Below, piece by piece: positions 9,188 to 16,869 of a stretch of DNA of 64,000 nt. The DNA is taken from assembly GCA_036504975.1 (NCBI GenBank), contig DASXUF010000080.1, positions 30,562-94,561 on the forward strand. The letters run 5' to 3'. A program made the translations under genes and the position numbers. This stretch comes from Candidatus Binatia bacterium. GTDB taxonomy: Bacteria > Desulfobacterota > Binatia > UBA9968. Under the pieces are notes generated by a model. That model saw only the letters and a program-made list of their open reading frames with translations, did no database searches and had not been told where the DNA came from. Every line of letters begins with the position of its first letter. The stretch's first letter is position 1.

Positions 9188-10897
9188 ATGAATCGCTGGC
9201 TCACGGTAATAATTCTGCCGGTCTCGCTCGCATTGTCAGCGGCAGTCTTCGGAGCGGAGCAGGGGAAGTACCCGTCGCCGCGTTTTCCCTCCTATCTCAA
9301 GGCGCCCAAGTCCGTCGAAGACGTGATGCCGTTCGCGCGGGCGGTGGCGCGCCAGACGAGCGGGCTCCAAGGCGCGGGCCTTGGAAGCCTCAAGAGTGGC
9401 GAGATCGTCGCGCTCATCACCGAGGCTTCATCCGAGGATATGGTTGTCGAGGCGATCAAGCGCGCCGCCGAAGAGCGCGGCGTCAAAGTTCAAGCGCTGC
9501 CGAGCTACGAGCTTGCCGGCGTGAGCCGCGCGGACGCGCTCGAGCTGCGCAAGGCGCGCCAGCAGTTCACAGCGGAGCAAGGTTACATGGAAGCGCGGCG
9601 CTGGATCGAGGAGATGTTTCCCGACCCGGAGGTGCCGAAGAAGTGGCTGAAGGAGCGCCGTCCAGACCTCTACGACGCGCTCTATCCTCCGGCCCGCGCT
9701 CAACTGTCGGAGAAGCTCAGAGAGGTTCAGAAAAAACTCGAACGGGAAAACGTCGCCAAGGGGATCAAAGAATATCTGGAGAAAAATCCGGCGGTGAAAG
9801 GAGTCTTCTGGGGCACGGGCGGAACGACGACGCTCAGGCGGTTCATGCGGCCGCACGAAGACAAATTTCTCGGCGTCAACGTTTTCGACAATCGCTGGAC
9901 GATGATGAGCAAGATATCCGCCTTTCCGGGAGACGTCTGGAGGCTCGTCGAAGAGAGGGCCATCGAGCCGATCGGCTGGACCGACCGCCTTGAGATCACC
10001 GATCCCGAAGGGACCAACCTCACAACGGACCTCACCGAAGAGATGGCGACCCGCTGGGCGCGCGGCGTCTACCAGCAGGGCCATCTCTATATGTTTCCCA
10101 ATCAGGCGACGGGTCGCTTCCCGTACTCGGTCGTGGAATATCCCGCGTTTCAGAAAAAGTGGAACGCCCGCTCTCCCACGCCGCGGCCGAACGGCGTGAT
10201 CGCCGGCACGGCCAATCACGCGGGCCACTACCCGCGCGCCGAAGTCCATCTAAAGGACGGTTACATCCACGAAGTGAAAGGCGGCGGCGTGTACGGCGAT
10301 CTCTGGAGAGAGTTCCTCAAATATCCCAAGATCAACGAGGTCACGTATCCGTATCACGACCGGCCCGGCTACTGGCTTCTCTACGAAGCCGCGCTGGGAA
10401 CCAATCCCAAGTATTTCAAGCGGCCGGACGAGAACCTGCGAGGCGACAACGTCACGGAGCGAAACCGCAGCGGCGTGCTGCACTATGGCCACGGCATCCG
10501 GGTCCATCACAGCCCCGACTCTCCCGAATGGGCCAAGGAGTGGGTCGAGTTCACCACCAAGAACAATCTGCCGAACGATCACTGGTTCCACGTTCACAAC
10601 TATTTTTCCATCTACCGCCTGCGCGTTCGCGGGACGAAAAACACCTGGGTGACGGTTGTTGGCAACGGCCGCGTGACCTCGCTCGACAGCCCGGAGGTCA
10701 GGGCGCTCACGTCTCGTTACGGCGATCCGAAAGAGCTGCTCGGTGAGGACTGGGTGCCGCAGATTCCAGGGGTCAACGCGCCCGGTCGCTATGAAGACTA
10801 TGCAAAGGATCCATGGAAAACCGTGGCGGGGGTCTTCAAGAAGATCGAGGACGGCACCTACGAGTACTTCCATCCGGCGGAGAAACAAAGAAAGTAA
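9188..10897 (+). CDS. Secreted M29/NicX-like protein, paralog 4 (divergent)
   Basis: I chose ATG 9188 over the in-frame ATG 9170 because it follows GGGGAGG and yields a signal peptide (MNRWLTVIILPVSLALSA...) equivalent to the other copies; this gives 569 residues. It is the most divergent copy: YEAALGTNP replaces YEAG[ML]GTNP, VLHYGHGI replaces VIHWGFGL, and FHVHNYFSIY replaces WHIHNLL.TY. The HxH pair is still kept. The divergence suggests a different substrate or partner. The array ends here, and the next gene has its own promoter-like sequence. Confidence 0.82.
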   Translation: MNRWLTVIILPVSLALSAAVFGAEQGKYPSPRFPSYLKAPKSVEDVMPFARAVARQTSGLQGAGLGSLKSGEIVALITEASSEDMVVEAIKRAAEERGVKVQALPSYELAGVSRADALELRKARQQFTAEQGYMEARRWIEEMFPDPEVPKKWLKERRPDLYDALYPPARAQLSEKLREVQKKLERENVAKGIKEYLEKNPAVKGVFWGTGGTTTLRRFMRPHEDKFLGVNVFDNRWTMMSKISAFPGDVWRLVEERAIEPIGWTDRLEITDPEGTNLTTDLTEEMATRWARGVYQQGHLYMFPNQATGRFPYSVVEYPAFQKKWNARSPTPRPNGVIAGTANHAGHYPRAEVHLKDGYIHEVKGGGVYGDLWREFLKYPKINEVTYPYHDRPGYWLLYEAALGTNPKYFKRPDENLRGDNVTERNRSGVLHYGHGIRVHHSPDSPEWAKEWVEFTTKNNLPNDHWFHVHNYFSIYRLRVRGTKNTWVTVVGNGRVTSLDSPEVRALTSRYGDPKELLGEDWVPQIPGVNAPGRYEDYAKDPWKTVAGVFKKIEDGTYEYFHPAEKQRK

Positions 10898-10976
10898 GAA
10901 GTTAAAAGGCAGAAAAGCGCCGGGTATTGCGTCGCATCGAAGCTTATGGGATGCCCTACAGGCCGCTAGGAGTGTG

Positions 10977-11005
10977 TTGACACGATTTGCCCGGTCGGGT
11001 AGTGT
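10977..11005 (+). promoter_or_regulatory. Candidate sigma70 promoter for the ExeA-like gene
   Basis: TTGACA (10977-10982), a 17-base spacer and TAGTGT (11000-11005) lie 70 bases before ATG 11075. The 12-mer AGTGTGTTGACA here is repeated exactly at 25329-25340 before the LVIVD gene. Confidence 0.45.
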
Positions 11006-11074
11006 CGAAGTTCTGTCAGCGACGGGGAGATCCTCCCATACCGCCGTCTCTTTGCCGCCGATTTAACGTTCCAT

Positions 11075-12682
11075 ATGATTCCGCTTTATGGCGAATATTT
11101 CGGCTTGACGAGCCAGCCCTTCTCCGTTAGCCCCGATCCCAAATTTCTCTATCCCAGTCCAAGCCACAGAGAGGGGCTGGCGCAACTCACCTACGGCATC
11201 ACGGCGCGCAGGGGGTTTGTCGTATTGACGGGAGAAGTGGGCACCGGCAAGACCACGTTGATCCATTCTCTTCTCCAACAGCTCCACGACGGCCACACGC
11301 ACTTCGCGTTTGTCTTTACGCTCGTCACCAGTTTAAAGGACTTGCTGCGCTCCGTGTGCGAAGATTTTGGCCTCGTACCTCTCAGCGACGGGCAAAAGGA
11401 TCTGCACGACTATCTTGCCCAGCTGAATCAGTTTCTTCTGGAATCGTATCGCAAGGGCGACAACGTCGCGCTGGTGATCGACGAGGCGCAGAATCTTTCC
11501 CCCGAGGTGCTCGAAGGCGTGCGGCTTCTTTCCAACTTCGAGACTTCCGAAGACAAGGTGTTGCAGATCCTTCTGGTGGGACAGCCCGAGCTGTCGGCGC
11601 GTCTCAACCGGCCCGAGTTGCGCCAGCTCAAGCAGCGCATCGCCTTGCGGTATCATTTAAACCCGCTGAACTTGGGCGAAGTCAAGGAGTATATCGCCAA
11701 ACGGCTTGAGATCGCGGGCGGGCGCGCCTCGATATTCCCGGCTAAGACGGTGGAGGCCGTGAATGCTTATTCGGGCGGCGTCCCTCGTCTCATCAATATT
11801 CTTTGCGACAACGGCATGCTGACCGCTTACGCGTTGGGCAAGCGGAGCGTCGAGGTCGGTATGATCGAAGAGACCGCGCGAGACCTGAACCTCGCCATTT
11901 TGCCTGGCAGGAGCGCGGCTGCCGATGCCGAGATAATTCCAATCAAGCTCTGGGAGGCATCGCCTCCCACGCCGGCCGAGAGAAGTTCCAATGTTACCGA
12001 CGTCGTCGAAGTGAAAGTGCAGGCTGACGCGGCTAGGGAGCCGCCCTCTACGAAGTCCGAGCCCGTTTTCAAACCGGAGATAGAGCCGATCCCTGCTCCT
12101 AAACCGGAGGTACCACCGGCCGCCTCGGCTCCCGAACCGCCCGCCGCCGATGTAGAGCCATCCTTTATAGTGCTCGAGCCCGTTTTCAAACCGGAGATAG
12201 AGCCGGTCCCGGCTCCCAAACCGGAGGCACCACCGGCCGCCTATGATGTAGAGCCCTCTATGAAGCCTGAGCCGGTTTTCAAACCGGCGGAAGCACACGC
12301 ACAGCCAACCTTGGTGAGGCCAGCCCCCGCTCCTAAACAGCCCATCGCCGAAGAGCTGAAAAGAGCGGTTAGCGGGCATCCTGTTCCGCCGCCGAATTCC
12401 GCCGCGCGGGCAGGCGAATCCAAAATGGAGACGGTGCCGCCCAGATCTCTTTCCTTCATGATTTCCGCGCTCACGGAAGCGATGGGGCCCATGGCGCCGT
12501 TGGTCGTGCGCGAGCAGATCGATGCTATGGGCGAATCGCTGCAGGCGTTTCCGAAGCAAAAGCTCCGACGGCTCGTCGAGGTCACGAGCCGCGAGATTCT
12601 CAGCGAAACGTTGAGGGACGATTTTGTGAGTCTCATGTCGGAAGAGATCCGCACGATGCATCCAGGCAAGGAGGAGCGATGA
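11075..12682 (+). CDS. ExeA/GspA-like AAA ATPase with proline-rich linker
   Basis: The 535-residue protein opens with the ExeA-type lead FGLTSQPFSVSPDP, then Walker A GEVGTGKTT (~53-61), Walker B LVIDEAQNLS and sensor region QPELSARL. In Aeromonas, ExeA with ExeB helps place the secretin of type II secretion through peptidoglycan. Residues ~300-440 form a Pro/Glu/Lys-rich linker with a 39-residue direct repeat (PVFKPEIEP...PAPKPE.PPAA). The C-terminal ~70 residues form a separate small helical domain (FMISALTEAMGPMAPLVV...). No peptidoglycan-binding domain or secretin gene is visible nearby. The stop overlaps the next ATG (ATGA), so the two are translationally coupled. Confidence 0.8.
   Translation: MIPLYGEYFGLTSQPFSVSPDPKFLYPSPSHREGLAQLTYGITARRGFVVLTGEVGTGKTTLIHSLLQQLHDGHTHFAFVFTLVTSLKDLLRSVCEDFGLVPLSDGQKDLHDYLAQLNQFLLESYRKGDNVALVIDEAQNLSPEVLEGVRLLSNFETSEDKVLQILLVGQPELSARLNRPELRQLKQRIALRYHLNPLNLGEVKEYIAKRLEIAGGRASIFPAKTVEAVNAYSGGVPRLINILCDNGMLTAYALGKRSVEVGMIEETARDLNLAILPGRSAAADAEIIPIKLWEASPPTPAERSSNVTDVVEVKVQADAAREPPSTKSEPVFKPEIEPIPAPKPEVPPAASAPEPPAADVEPSFIVLEPVFKPEIEPVPAPKPEAPPAAYDVEPSMKPEPVFKPAEAHAQPTLVRPAPAPKQPIAEELKRAVSGHPVPPPNSAARAGESKMETVPPRSLSFMISALTEAMGPMAPLVVREQIDAMGESLQAFPKQKLRRLVEVTSREILSETLRDDFVSLMSEEIRTMHPGKEER
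12059..12286 (+). repeat. In-frame 117-bp repeat inside the ExeA-like gene
   Basis: A ~65-bp segment at 12059-12123 recurs at 12176-12240, 117 bases (39 codons) apart, with a third partial unit at 12269-12286 (GAGCCGGTTTTCAAACCG). It encodes the PVFKPEIEP.PAPKPE linker repeats. Confidence 0.8.
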
Positions 12683-13464
12683 ACCAGGAATGGCCCTCTT
12701 CTCAAGGCCAAAAGCCCGCGGGAGCGCCAAGAGCGGCGCCGCGGCGGCTGGGGCTCAAGTGGAAGATCATCAGCGGCCTGCTCGGCGGAGTTCTGTTGTT
12801 CGGCATTCTCGTTCTTCTGGTCGTGAATCATCAGATGAGCCGGGTGTTGAGAAATCAGTTGGATCTGCGGGCTCTGGACATCGCGACCAACTTGAGCGAT
12901 AGCGCCGCCGCGCACGTGCTCAAAGGCAATGCCTTGGAGTTGTCTGCGTTGGTTTCGAAATATTCGCTGCTTCCGGGCGTCGCGTACACTCTGGTCAGGG
13001 ATGGAAAAGGGAAAGTGATCGCCCACAGCCTGGGAACTCTGCCGCAGGAGCTGCGCGAATCTTCCACGCCGCTTAGCCAGCGACAGGCGAGCCAACGCGA
13101 GCTCCCCTTCCGGGGACGGAGAGTCTACGAAACTACCGCTCCCATCCTCGAAGGACGAATAGGGAACGTGTCCGTGGGCATTTGGACCCACACCGTCGAA
13201 GACGAGATCCGGCGCACCATTCTTCCCCTCGTCGGCGTCATTTTAATCGCCCTGGCGGCGAGCCTATTATTCGCTGTTCTAGTCACGCAGGGGATTACTG
13301 GCCGCGTTCTGCGGCTTAAAGAGCTCGCGGATAAGGTCAGCCTGGGCGATCTCGAAACCCCCGTGGGCATCGAGTCGAACGACGAGATCGGAGACCTGGC
13401 GCATGCTCTCGAGCGGATGCGCGCGAGCTTAAAGGCGGCGATGGCGCGTCTCAGCCGAACATGA
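12679..13464 (+). CDS. HAMP-domain membrane protein without output domain
   Basis: The 261-residue protein has a basic N-terminus, transmembrane helix 1 (~28-51, IISGLLGGVLLFGILVLLVV) and an extracytoplasmic domain of ~125 residues with a PAS/dCache-like LVRDGKGKVIAHS strand. Helix 2 (~178-203) is followed by a HAMP linker (~203-257: LKELADKV.LGDL, IGDLAHALERMR). It ends right after HAMP, with no kinase, cyclase or methyl-accepting domain, so the signal must pass to a partner protein. The ATGA overlap with the ExeA-like ATPase makes that ATPase the obvious partner (inference). Confidence 0.82.
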   Translation: MNQEWPSSQGQKPAGAPRAAPRRLGLKWKIISGLLGGVLLFGILVLLVVNHQMSRVLRNQLDLRALDIATNLSDSAAAHVLKGNALELSALVSKYSLLPGVAYTLVRDGKGKVIAHSLGTLPQELRESSTPLSQRQASQRELPFRGRRVYETTAPILEGRIGNVSVGIWTHTVEDEIRRTILPLVGVILIALAASLLFAVLVTQGITGRVLRLKELADKVSLGDLETPVGIESNDEIGDLAHALERMRASLKAAMARLSRT

Positions 13465-13557
13465 AGAAGGCGAGAGGCATGAGGCGAGAGGCGCGAGTAA
13501 GAAATGAGAGAAAAACGTTCTTAACTCATGCCTGTCGCTTCGCGCCTCACGCCTGGC
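13465..13557. repeat. GAGGCGAGAGGC-type inverted repeat
   Basis: GAGGCGAGAGGCGCGAGTAAGAAA faces CTCATGCCTGTCGCTTCGCGCCTCACGCC on the opposite arm. It separates two convergent genes. Its 16-mer AGGCGCGAGTAAGAAA (13489-13504) is repeated exactly at 42204-42219 at the start of proA. Confidence 0.75.
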
Positions 13558-13558
13558 T

Positions 13559-13870
13559 TCAGGTTTTGAAATCCGGGTAACCGACCTTGGCGGCTTTTTC
13601 TTTGTAATCCTTCACCAGATCTTCTCTAGGTACTTCAGGCACCCATGCCGCTTCGGTGAAGCTCCAGAGCGTAAACGGATGCGCGCCGAGCGCGTAAAGT
13701 TTCCCGTAATCGCGGTTGCGAAGCGCCTCGCGCTCTTCGTCGGTAAGTTTTAGCTTCTCGCCGTTCTGCCACTTTTCCACGTAGGCGCCCGGATTGCTCT
13801 TGTACTCTTTCTCCGCCGCTTCGCTCATGTTGACGTGATGGATGAATTTGTTCATCAGATATTTGCTCAT
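13559..13870 (-). CDS. LigA-like subunit of extradiol ring-cleavage dioxygenase
   Basis: The 103-residue protein resembles the small alpha subunit of protocatechuate 4,5-dioxygenase (LigA family): MNKFIHHVNMSE, then LTDEEREALRNRDYGKLYALGAHPFTL. In that family the small subunit caps the active site of the catalytic LigB subunit. The catalytic partner is not next to it but ~3.7 kb away at 17546-18388 on the same strand, with a toxin-antitoxin-rich stretch between them. The ATG follows AGAGGG. It is convergent with the HAMP gene. Confidence 0.8.
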   Translation of the reverse strand: MSKYLMNKFIHHVNMSEAAEKEYKSNPGAYVEKWQNGEKLKLTDEEREALRNRDYGKLYALGAHPFTLWSFTEAAWVPEVPREDLVKDYKEKAAKVGYPDFKT

Positions 13871-14114
13871 GGGGACCCTCTAGCACCTAATTGTTGTCCG
13901 TCTTGTGTCAGGCGCTTGATTCGAGTAAAAGAGCGGCGCCACAATGAGATCGGCGCTCCTGATTCCAGGATATATGGTCCTCTCGGACTTGTCCTGACGC
14001 CCTGGGACAAGGATCTCTAACCCAGTTTTTGGACCCGTGGTCACCGCTCGACTCCTATCTTCCTTCACCGACCGCTGCGGAGTCAAGGGCCTTCAATTGG
14101 CGAGCAGTAGATTG

Positions 14115-14411
14115 TCAGCCGCCGTCGTCGTAAGAGTTCATCACACGCTGCAGACGATCGTGCAGGCCGTCGAGTTCCTTCTGGAGCTTCTTGCTCTTCG
14201 AGTGATTCGCTTCGGCTGCAATGTAGCCCAGCAGATCGTCGAGATCATCCAGCGTGAACTTACCTACGAGGCCGCCGCCCGACCCGGGCTTCGGCTTCAG
14301 GCGCTCGACATATTCGGGGTCCGCAAACGTGTGATCCCGCACGAGCTCGGCGTCTCTGGCGCTAAAAGAGACCTCTATCGTTTCCTCGTAGGCAATTCGC
14401 TTTCGCTGCAT
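14115..14411 (-). CDS. Small hypothetical protein in the accessory island
   Basis: The 98-residue protein (ATG 14411; an in-frame TTG at 14438 would add 9 residues) reads MQRKRIAYEETIEVSFS..., with a conserved-looking core LTLDDLDD-like segment (FTLDDLDDLLGYIAAEANHS) and a helical tail KKLQKELDGLHDRLQRVM. I recall similar small uncharacterised proteins in diverse bacteria but know no function. It is acidic, probably cytoplasmic, and in line with the BrnTA-like pair on the same strand. Confidence 0.6.
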   Translation of the reverse strand: MQRKRIAYEETIEVSFSARDAELVRDHTFADPEYVERLKPKPGSGGGLVGKFTLDDLDDLLGYIAAEANHSKSKKLQKELDGLHDRLQRVMNSYDDGG

Positions 14412-14621
14412 CACCAACAATGCGCTGCGGTTCGGCAATGATTCACAAGCTGAACTTTGCCGTCAGCAGGAGTTCTCAGTAGTCGTAAATCGATGCGTGG
14501 GAAGGAAAGACTCCCGACTCGTTTTCTACGACCTAATGTTTCCCGCCTTGATGCCCATCCTGCTGCGCCGGCTTCGGCCCATAGCCGCGCTGTTTCACTT
14601 TTTACAAGTCTCAACGAATGG

Positions 14622-14909
14622 CTAGGCCGCTGGCTTTCCAGCAGTTCGCTTGTGTCGATTGTTCGGTGCCTTCCGCACGCGCCGCGTGTGGCCGGCAGCA
14701 GCTTCGGCTGCGTCTGCCAACAAACGCAGCGCTCGGTTTACTGAGTTTGTATCTGGGAATATGTTTGTCAGGTCTGGTTCGATCAGGACAAGATTGGTCC
14801 CGGCAAGTGCCTGTTCGTAATACTTGCCGCGGACTCCACCCTTGAGTTTTGAGAGGTCATATTCCGGCCGCAACTCATCAACTTGCTTATTGGTAAAGGC
14901 CTTCTTCAT
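14622..14909 (-). CDS. BrnA-like antitoxin
   Basis: The 95-residue protein starts MKKAFTNKQVDELRPEYDLS, followed by LKGGVRGKYYEQ and a hydrophobic DLTNIFPDTNSVNRALRLL segment. This pattern is typical of small antitoxins found next to BrnT toxins. ATG 14909 lies 22 bases inside the 3' end of the BrnT gene, giving the usual toxin-first overlapping operon. It is predicted to neutralise BrnT and bind the operon promoter. The basic tail (HTRRVRKAPNNRHKRT) is longer than I would expect. Confidence 0.72.
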   Translation of the reverse strand: MKKAFTNKQVDELRPEYDLSKLKGGVRGKYYEQALAGTNLVLIEPDLTNIFPDTNSVNRALRLLADAAEAAAGHTRRVRKAPNNRHKRTAGKPAA

Positions 14910-15168
14910 ACTGCTTGCGCTCCTTTCGAGTCGCCTTTCGTGCATTGATGATTCGGGTACGAATTCCTCGCTTACAGTGTGACACAAACACAACGCGATT
15001 TTTCGTGGTCAATCCGATGGTGATTTCCCGATCCTCTTCGTCGGAGTGGTCAGGATCGGGAAAGGTTATGGCCAAAGGATCTAAGAACACGGTTGCCCCT
15101 TCTTCAAAAGAGACGCCGTGCTTGCGTCGATTCGCTTTTGCCTTTGCCGGATCCCACTCATAGATCAC
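14887..15168 (-). CDS. brnT: BrnT-family toxin
   Basis: The hallmark is YEWDPAKAKANRRKHGVSFEE, followed by DPDHSDEEDREITIG and a C-terminal RIINARKATRKERKQYEE. The BrnT family comprises RelE-fold ribonucleases that arrest translation. GTG 15168 gives 93 residues, the usual family length; an upstream in-frame GTG at 15225 would add 19 unrelated residues. Neither start has a strong ribosome binding site. It is paired with the BrnA-like antitoxin. Confidence 0.8.
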   Translation of the reverse strand: MIYEWDPAKAKANRRKHGVSFEEGATVFLDPLAITFPDPDHSDEEDREITIGLTTKNRVVFVSHCKRGIRTRIINARKATRKERKQYEEGLYQ

Positions 15169-15354
15169 GGTGTCAAGATAGCACGGCCGAATCGAGAAGC
15201 CGAACGGAAGCCCGGGAGTCTCCACCCGGCGCCGTGGCCGGCCAGTGGCTGTTGCTTTAACGGTGAGAAAAAAAAGTTGCCAAGAAAAAGGTTCCTGACG
15301 CTTTTTACCGATCCCAGTAGCAGGATCAGTGCGCCGCGATTACTGCCCAGACCA

Positions 15355-15693
15355 TTACGTGTCCTCCGGTTCCTTCACAGCCTCCGTACTCTCGCGTTTC
15401 ACCTGCTTGGCGATACGCTTCTGTTCTTTCTTCGCATTCTGCTGCGAGATGAGTTCCTCAAGGGAAAGCACTTTTGCGGGGCGTGGCACTCCGAAGCGCT
15501 TGAGGTAGATCTCTTCGATGAACTGAGGGAGCGGCAGCTTCCACGGTTCTTGGCGATGGTTGGCCAGCCCTCCAAACTTCTTCGGGTTGAGTCCCAACTC
15601 TCTCGCCATCTGTATGTGAGCATGCGTGAGGTGGAACTTCTTTCGCGCTTCGAACCAAGGGAGCAAATTCTGTGGGATATGTGCTCGCGGCAT
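15355..15693 (-). CDS. Conserved hypothetical protein (accessory island)
   Basis: The 112-residue protein opens MPRAHIPQNLLPWFEARKKF and carries HAHIQMARELGLNPKKFG, QEPWKLPLPQFIEEIYLKRFG and a charged Lys-rich tail. I recall this as a recurrent small uncharacterised protein of bacterial accessory regions; no enzymatic motif is visible. The helical, basic nature would allow nucleic-acid binding (inference only). It lies upstream of brnT on the same strand with a ~190-bp gap, so it is probably a separate unit. Confidence 0.65.
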   Translation of the reverse strand: MPRAHIPQNLLPWFEARKKFHLTHAHIQMARELGLNPKKFGGLANHRQEPWKLPLPQFIEEIYLKRFGVPRPAKVLSLEELISQQNAKKEQKRIAKQVKRESTEAVKEPEDT

Positions 15694-15801
15694 ACTCGGT
15701 AATACTCTGTGCCCTGAGCGGAATTGTAACGATGGTTCGTGAATACGTCAGGGGGTTCAAATCCGGGCTTGCATCAGTAAATGAAACTCTTTATTGGGCG
15801 A

Positions 15802-16425
15802 CTATTTGATTTGGCCGCTGGCGACACCTCGATCAAGGCGAGATTCGTATTTATGAAACTCAGAGATAGCAGTGGCCGGTAGCCACTGCCACGGATTGCT
15901 TTCCCTCACCGCGACTGGCGGCGGGAAGCAGCCGTAGAGCCTATTCAAAGCCTCGCGGTAACTGGGGTAGATCGAGGCGTCGTACTGTTCGTAGAGCGCG
16001 GCCCTCCGCGAGGGATCCTTCAAAGTCAAGTCGAGCGCAAGGTGATGGCTGCTCAGGACGGCGGCTTTCAAAGCAAGAACGTGTGAATACATGGCATACA
16101 GTTGCGGCAGTCTCGGTCCGAGACCAGCCTTGTTCGAAGAAAGCTCGAACGCGACCCAATCGGCTTCTTTGAGTGGGGCGTTAGAGTAGTCAGTGCGGTC
16201 TGGCAAGCAACCACAGTCGAGAATGGCGGTCAGTGACCGTACCTGGGACCGGAACTGGTTCGCGGTTTCTTGCAGGTCGAACCTTGATACGAGAAGGCGA
16301 AACACATGCCACGTTTGTTTCGCCTTCGCATCCTTCTGGAAGCGAGGACCATCAAGCTGCGACAGCAGCTCGAGGCGAGTGTTCTGAAACTCAGCCAAAC
16401 TTTGGGCCCCAGAGAAAAGCGACAT
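15802..16425 (-). CDS. Hypothetical protein, probable 3' part of a frameshifted gene
   Basis: ATG 16425 (MSLFSGAQSLAEFQNTRLEL) gives ~207 residues; the frame is open further, back to 16578, inside the preceding gene. The sequence continues the helical, soluble character expected after the membrane/coiled-coil protein encoded in the other frame just upstream, and the two overlap. The likely explanation is one gene split by a frameshift between ~16391 and 16460; the alternative is two overlapping genes. No known domain was recognised. Cys and Trp are spread through the segment, with no motif. Confidence 0.5.
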   Translation of the reverse strand: MSLFSGAQSLAEFQNTRLELLSQLDGPRFQKDAKAKQTWHVFRLLVSRFDLQETANQFRSQVRSLTAILDCGCLPDRTDYSNAPLKEADWVAFELSSNKAGLGPRLPQLYAMYSHVLALKAAVLSSHHLALDLTLKDPSRRAALYEQYDASIYPSYREALNRLYGCFPPPVAVRESNPWQWLPATAISEFHKYESRLDRGVASGQIK

Positions 16426-16744
16426 GGGAAGTTGTAGATGAAAGAGTGAGGACCCTAAGGCGGTCGGCTTCAAGTTCCGCCCGCAGTTTTTCGAACTTTC
16501 CGCGTTCATCCGCGATCTTCTGGTCAACACGTGAGCTGATGTAGGCCGGAATACCGAGGAGTCCCCCGACTGTAACAAGAGTCAGGAAGACGGTCAGGGT
16601 GGCCCACATCTTCGACCGCAACTGATCCCACAAACGATACTGAACGAGCTCCCAGGCGTCTTTGCTCAACGCAGGGATGGTCGGCGAAGCTTCAGCTACC
16701 GTCGCTGCCGGTTGGGGCTTACCTGTGTGTTCCAGTTCCTTCAT
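16391..16744 (-). CDS. Membrane-anchored coiled-coil protein, probable 5' part of a frameshifted gene
   Basis: ATG 16744 is preceded by GGAGGTGAAGCT, a strong ribosome binding site. The 117-residue product has a cytoplasmic N-terminus, one transmembrane helix (TLTVFLTLVTVGGLLGIPAY) and a coiled coil (VDQKIADERGKFEKLRAELEADRL). It then ends with a short Trp/Phe-rich tail that looks out of frame. The adjacent frame continues the protein for ~207 residues. Function unknown. Confidence 0.5.
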   Translation of the reverse strand: MKELEHTGKPQPAATVAEASPTIPALSKDAWELVQYRLWDQLRSKMWATLTVFLTLVTVGGLLGIPAYISSRVDQKIADERGKFEKLRAELEADRLRVLTLSSTTSHVAFLWGPKFG

Positions 16745-16840
16745 AGCTTCACCTCCGTCGAAAACGAAAGCATTATAGCGGGAAAGACTACTGCTGGCCA
16801 ACAGTTAAAGATAAGCATGTGAGTGCCTCGGCTCAGCTTG

Positions 16841-16869
16841 CATCCCATCTGAAAAACGGGATCGCCGGG
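16841..16869. repeat. 29-bp direct repeat, displaced copy of the ligB 3' end
   Basis: This stretch matches 17554-17582 at 28 of 29 bases. Read on the minus strand it encodes PAIPFFRWD and then A, S, stop, i.e. an alternative ligB C-terminus. It sits immediately after the mazF stop codon, so mazEF lies exactly between the two repeats. Confidence 0.85.

Noticed and set aside
15744-15775. T-arm-like GGGGGTTCAAATCC, possible tRNA 3' end or attachment site in the accessory island
   Set aside because: The flanking bases do not complete the T-stem, and no anticodon arm or acceptor pairing is found upstream.
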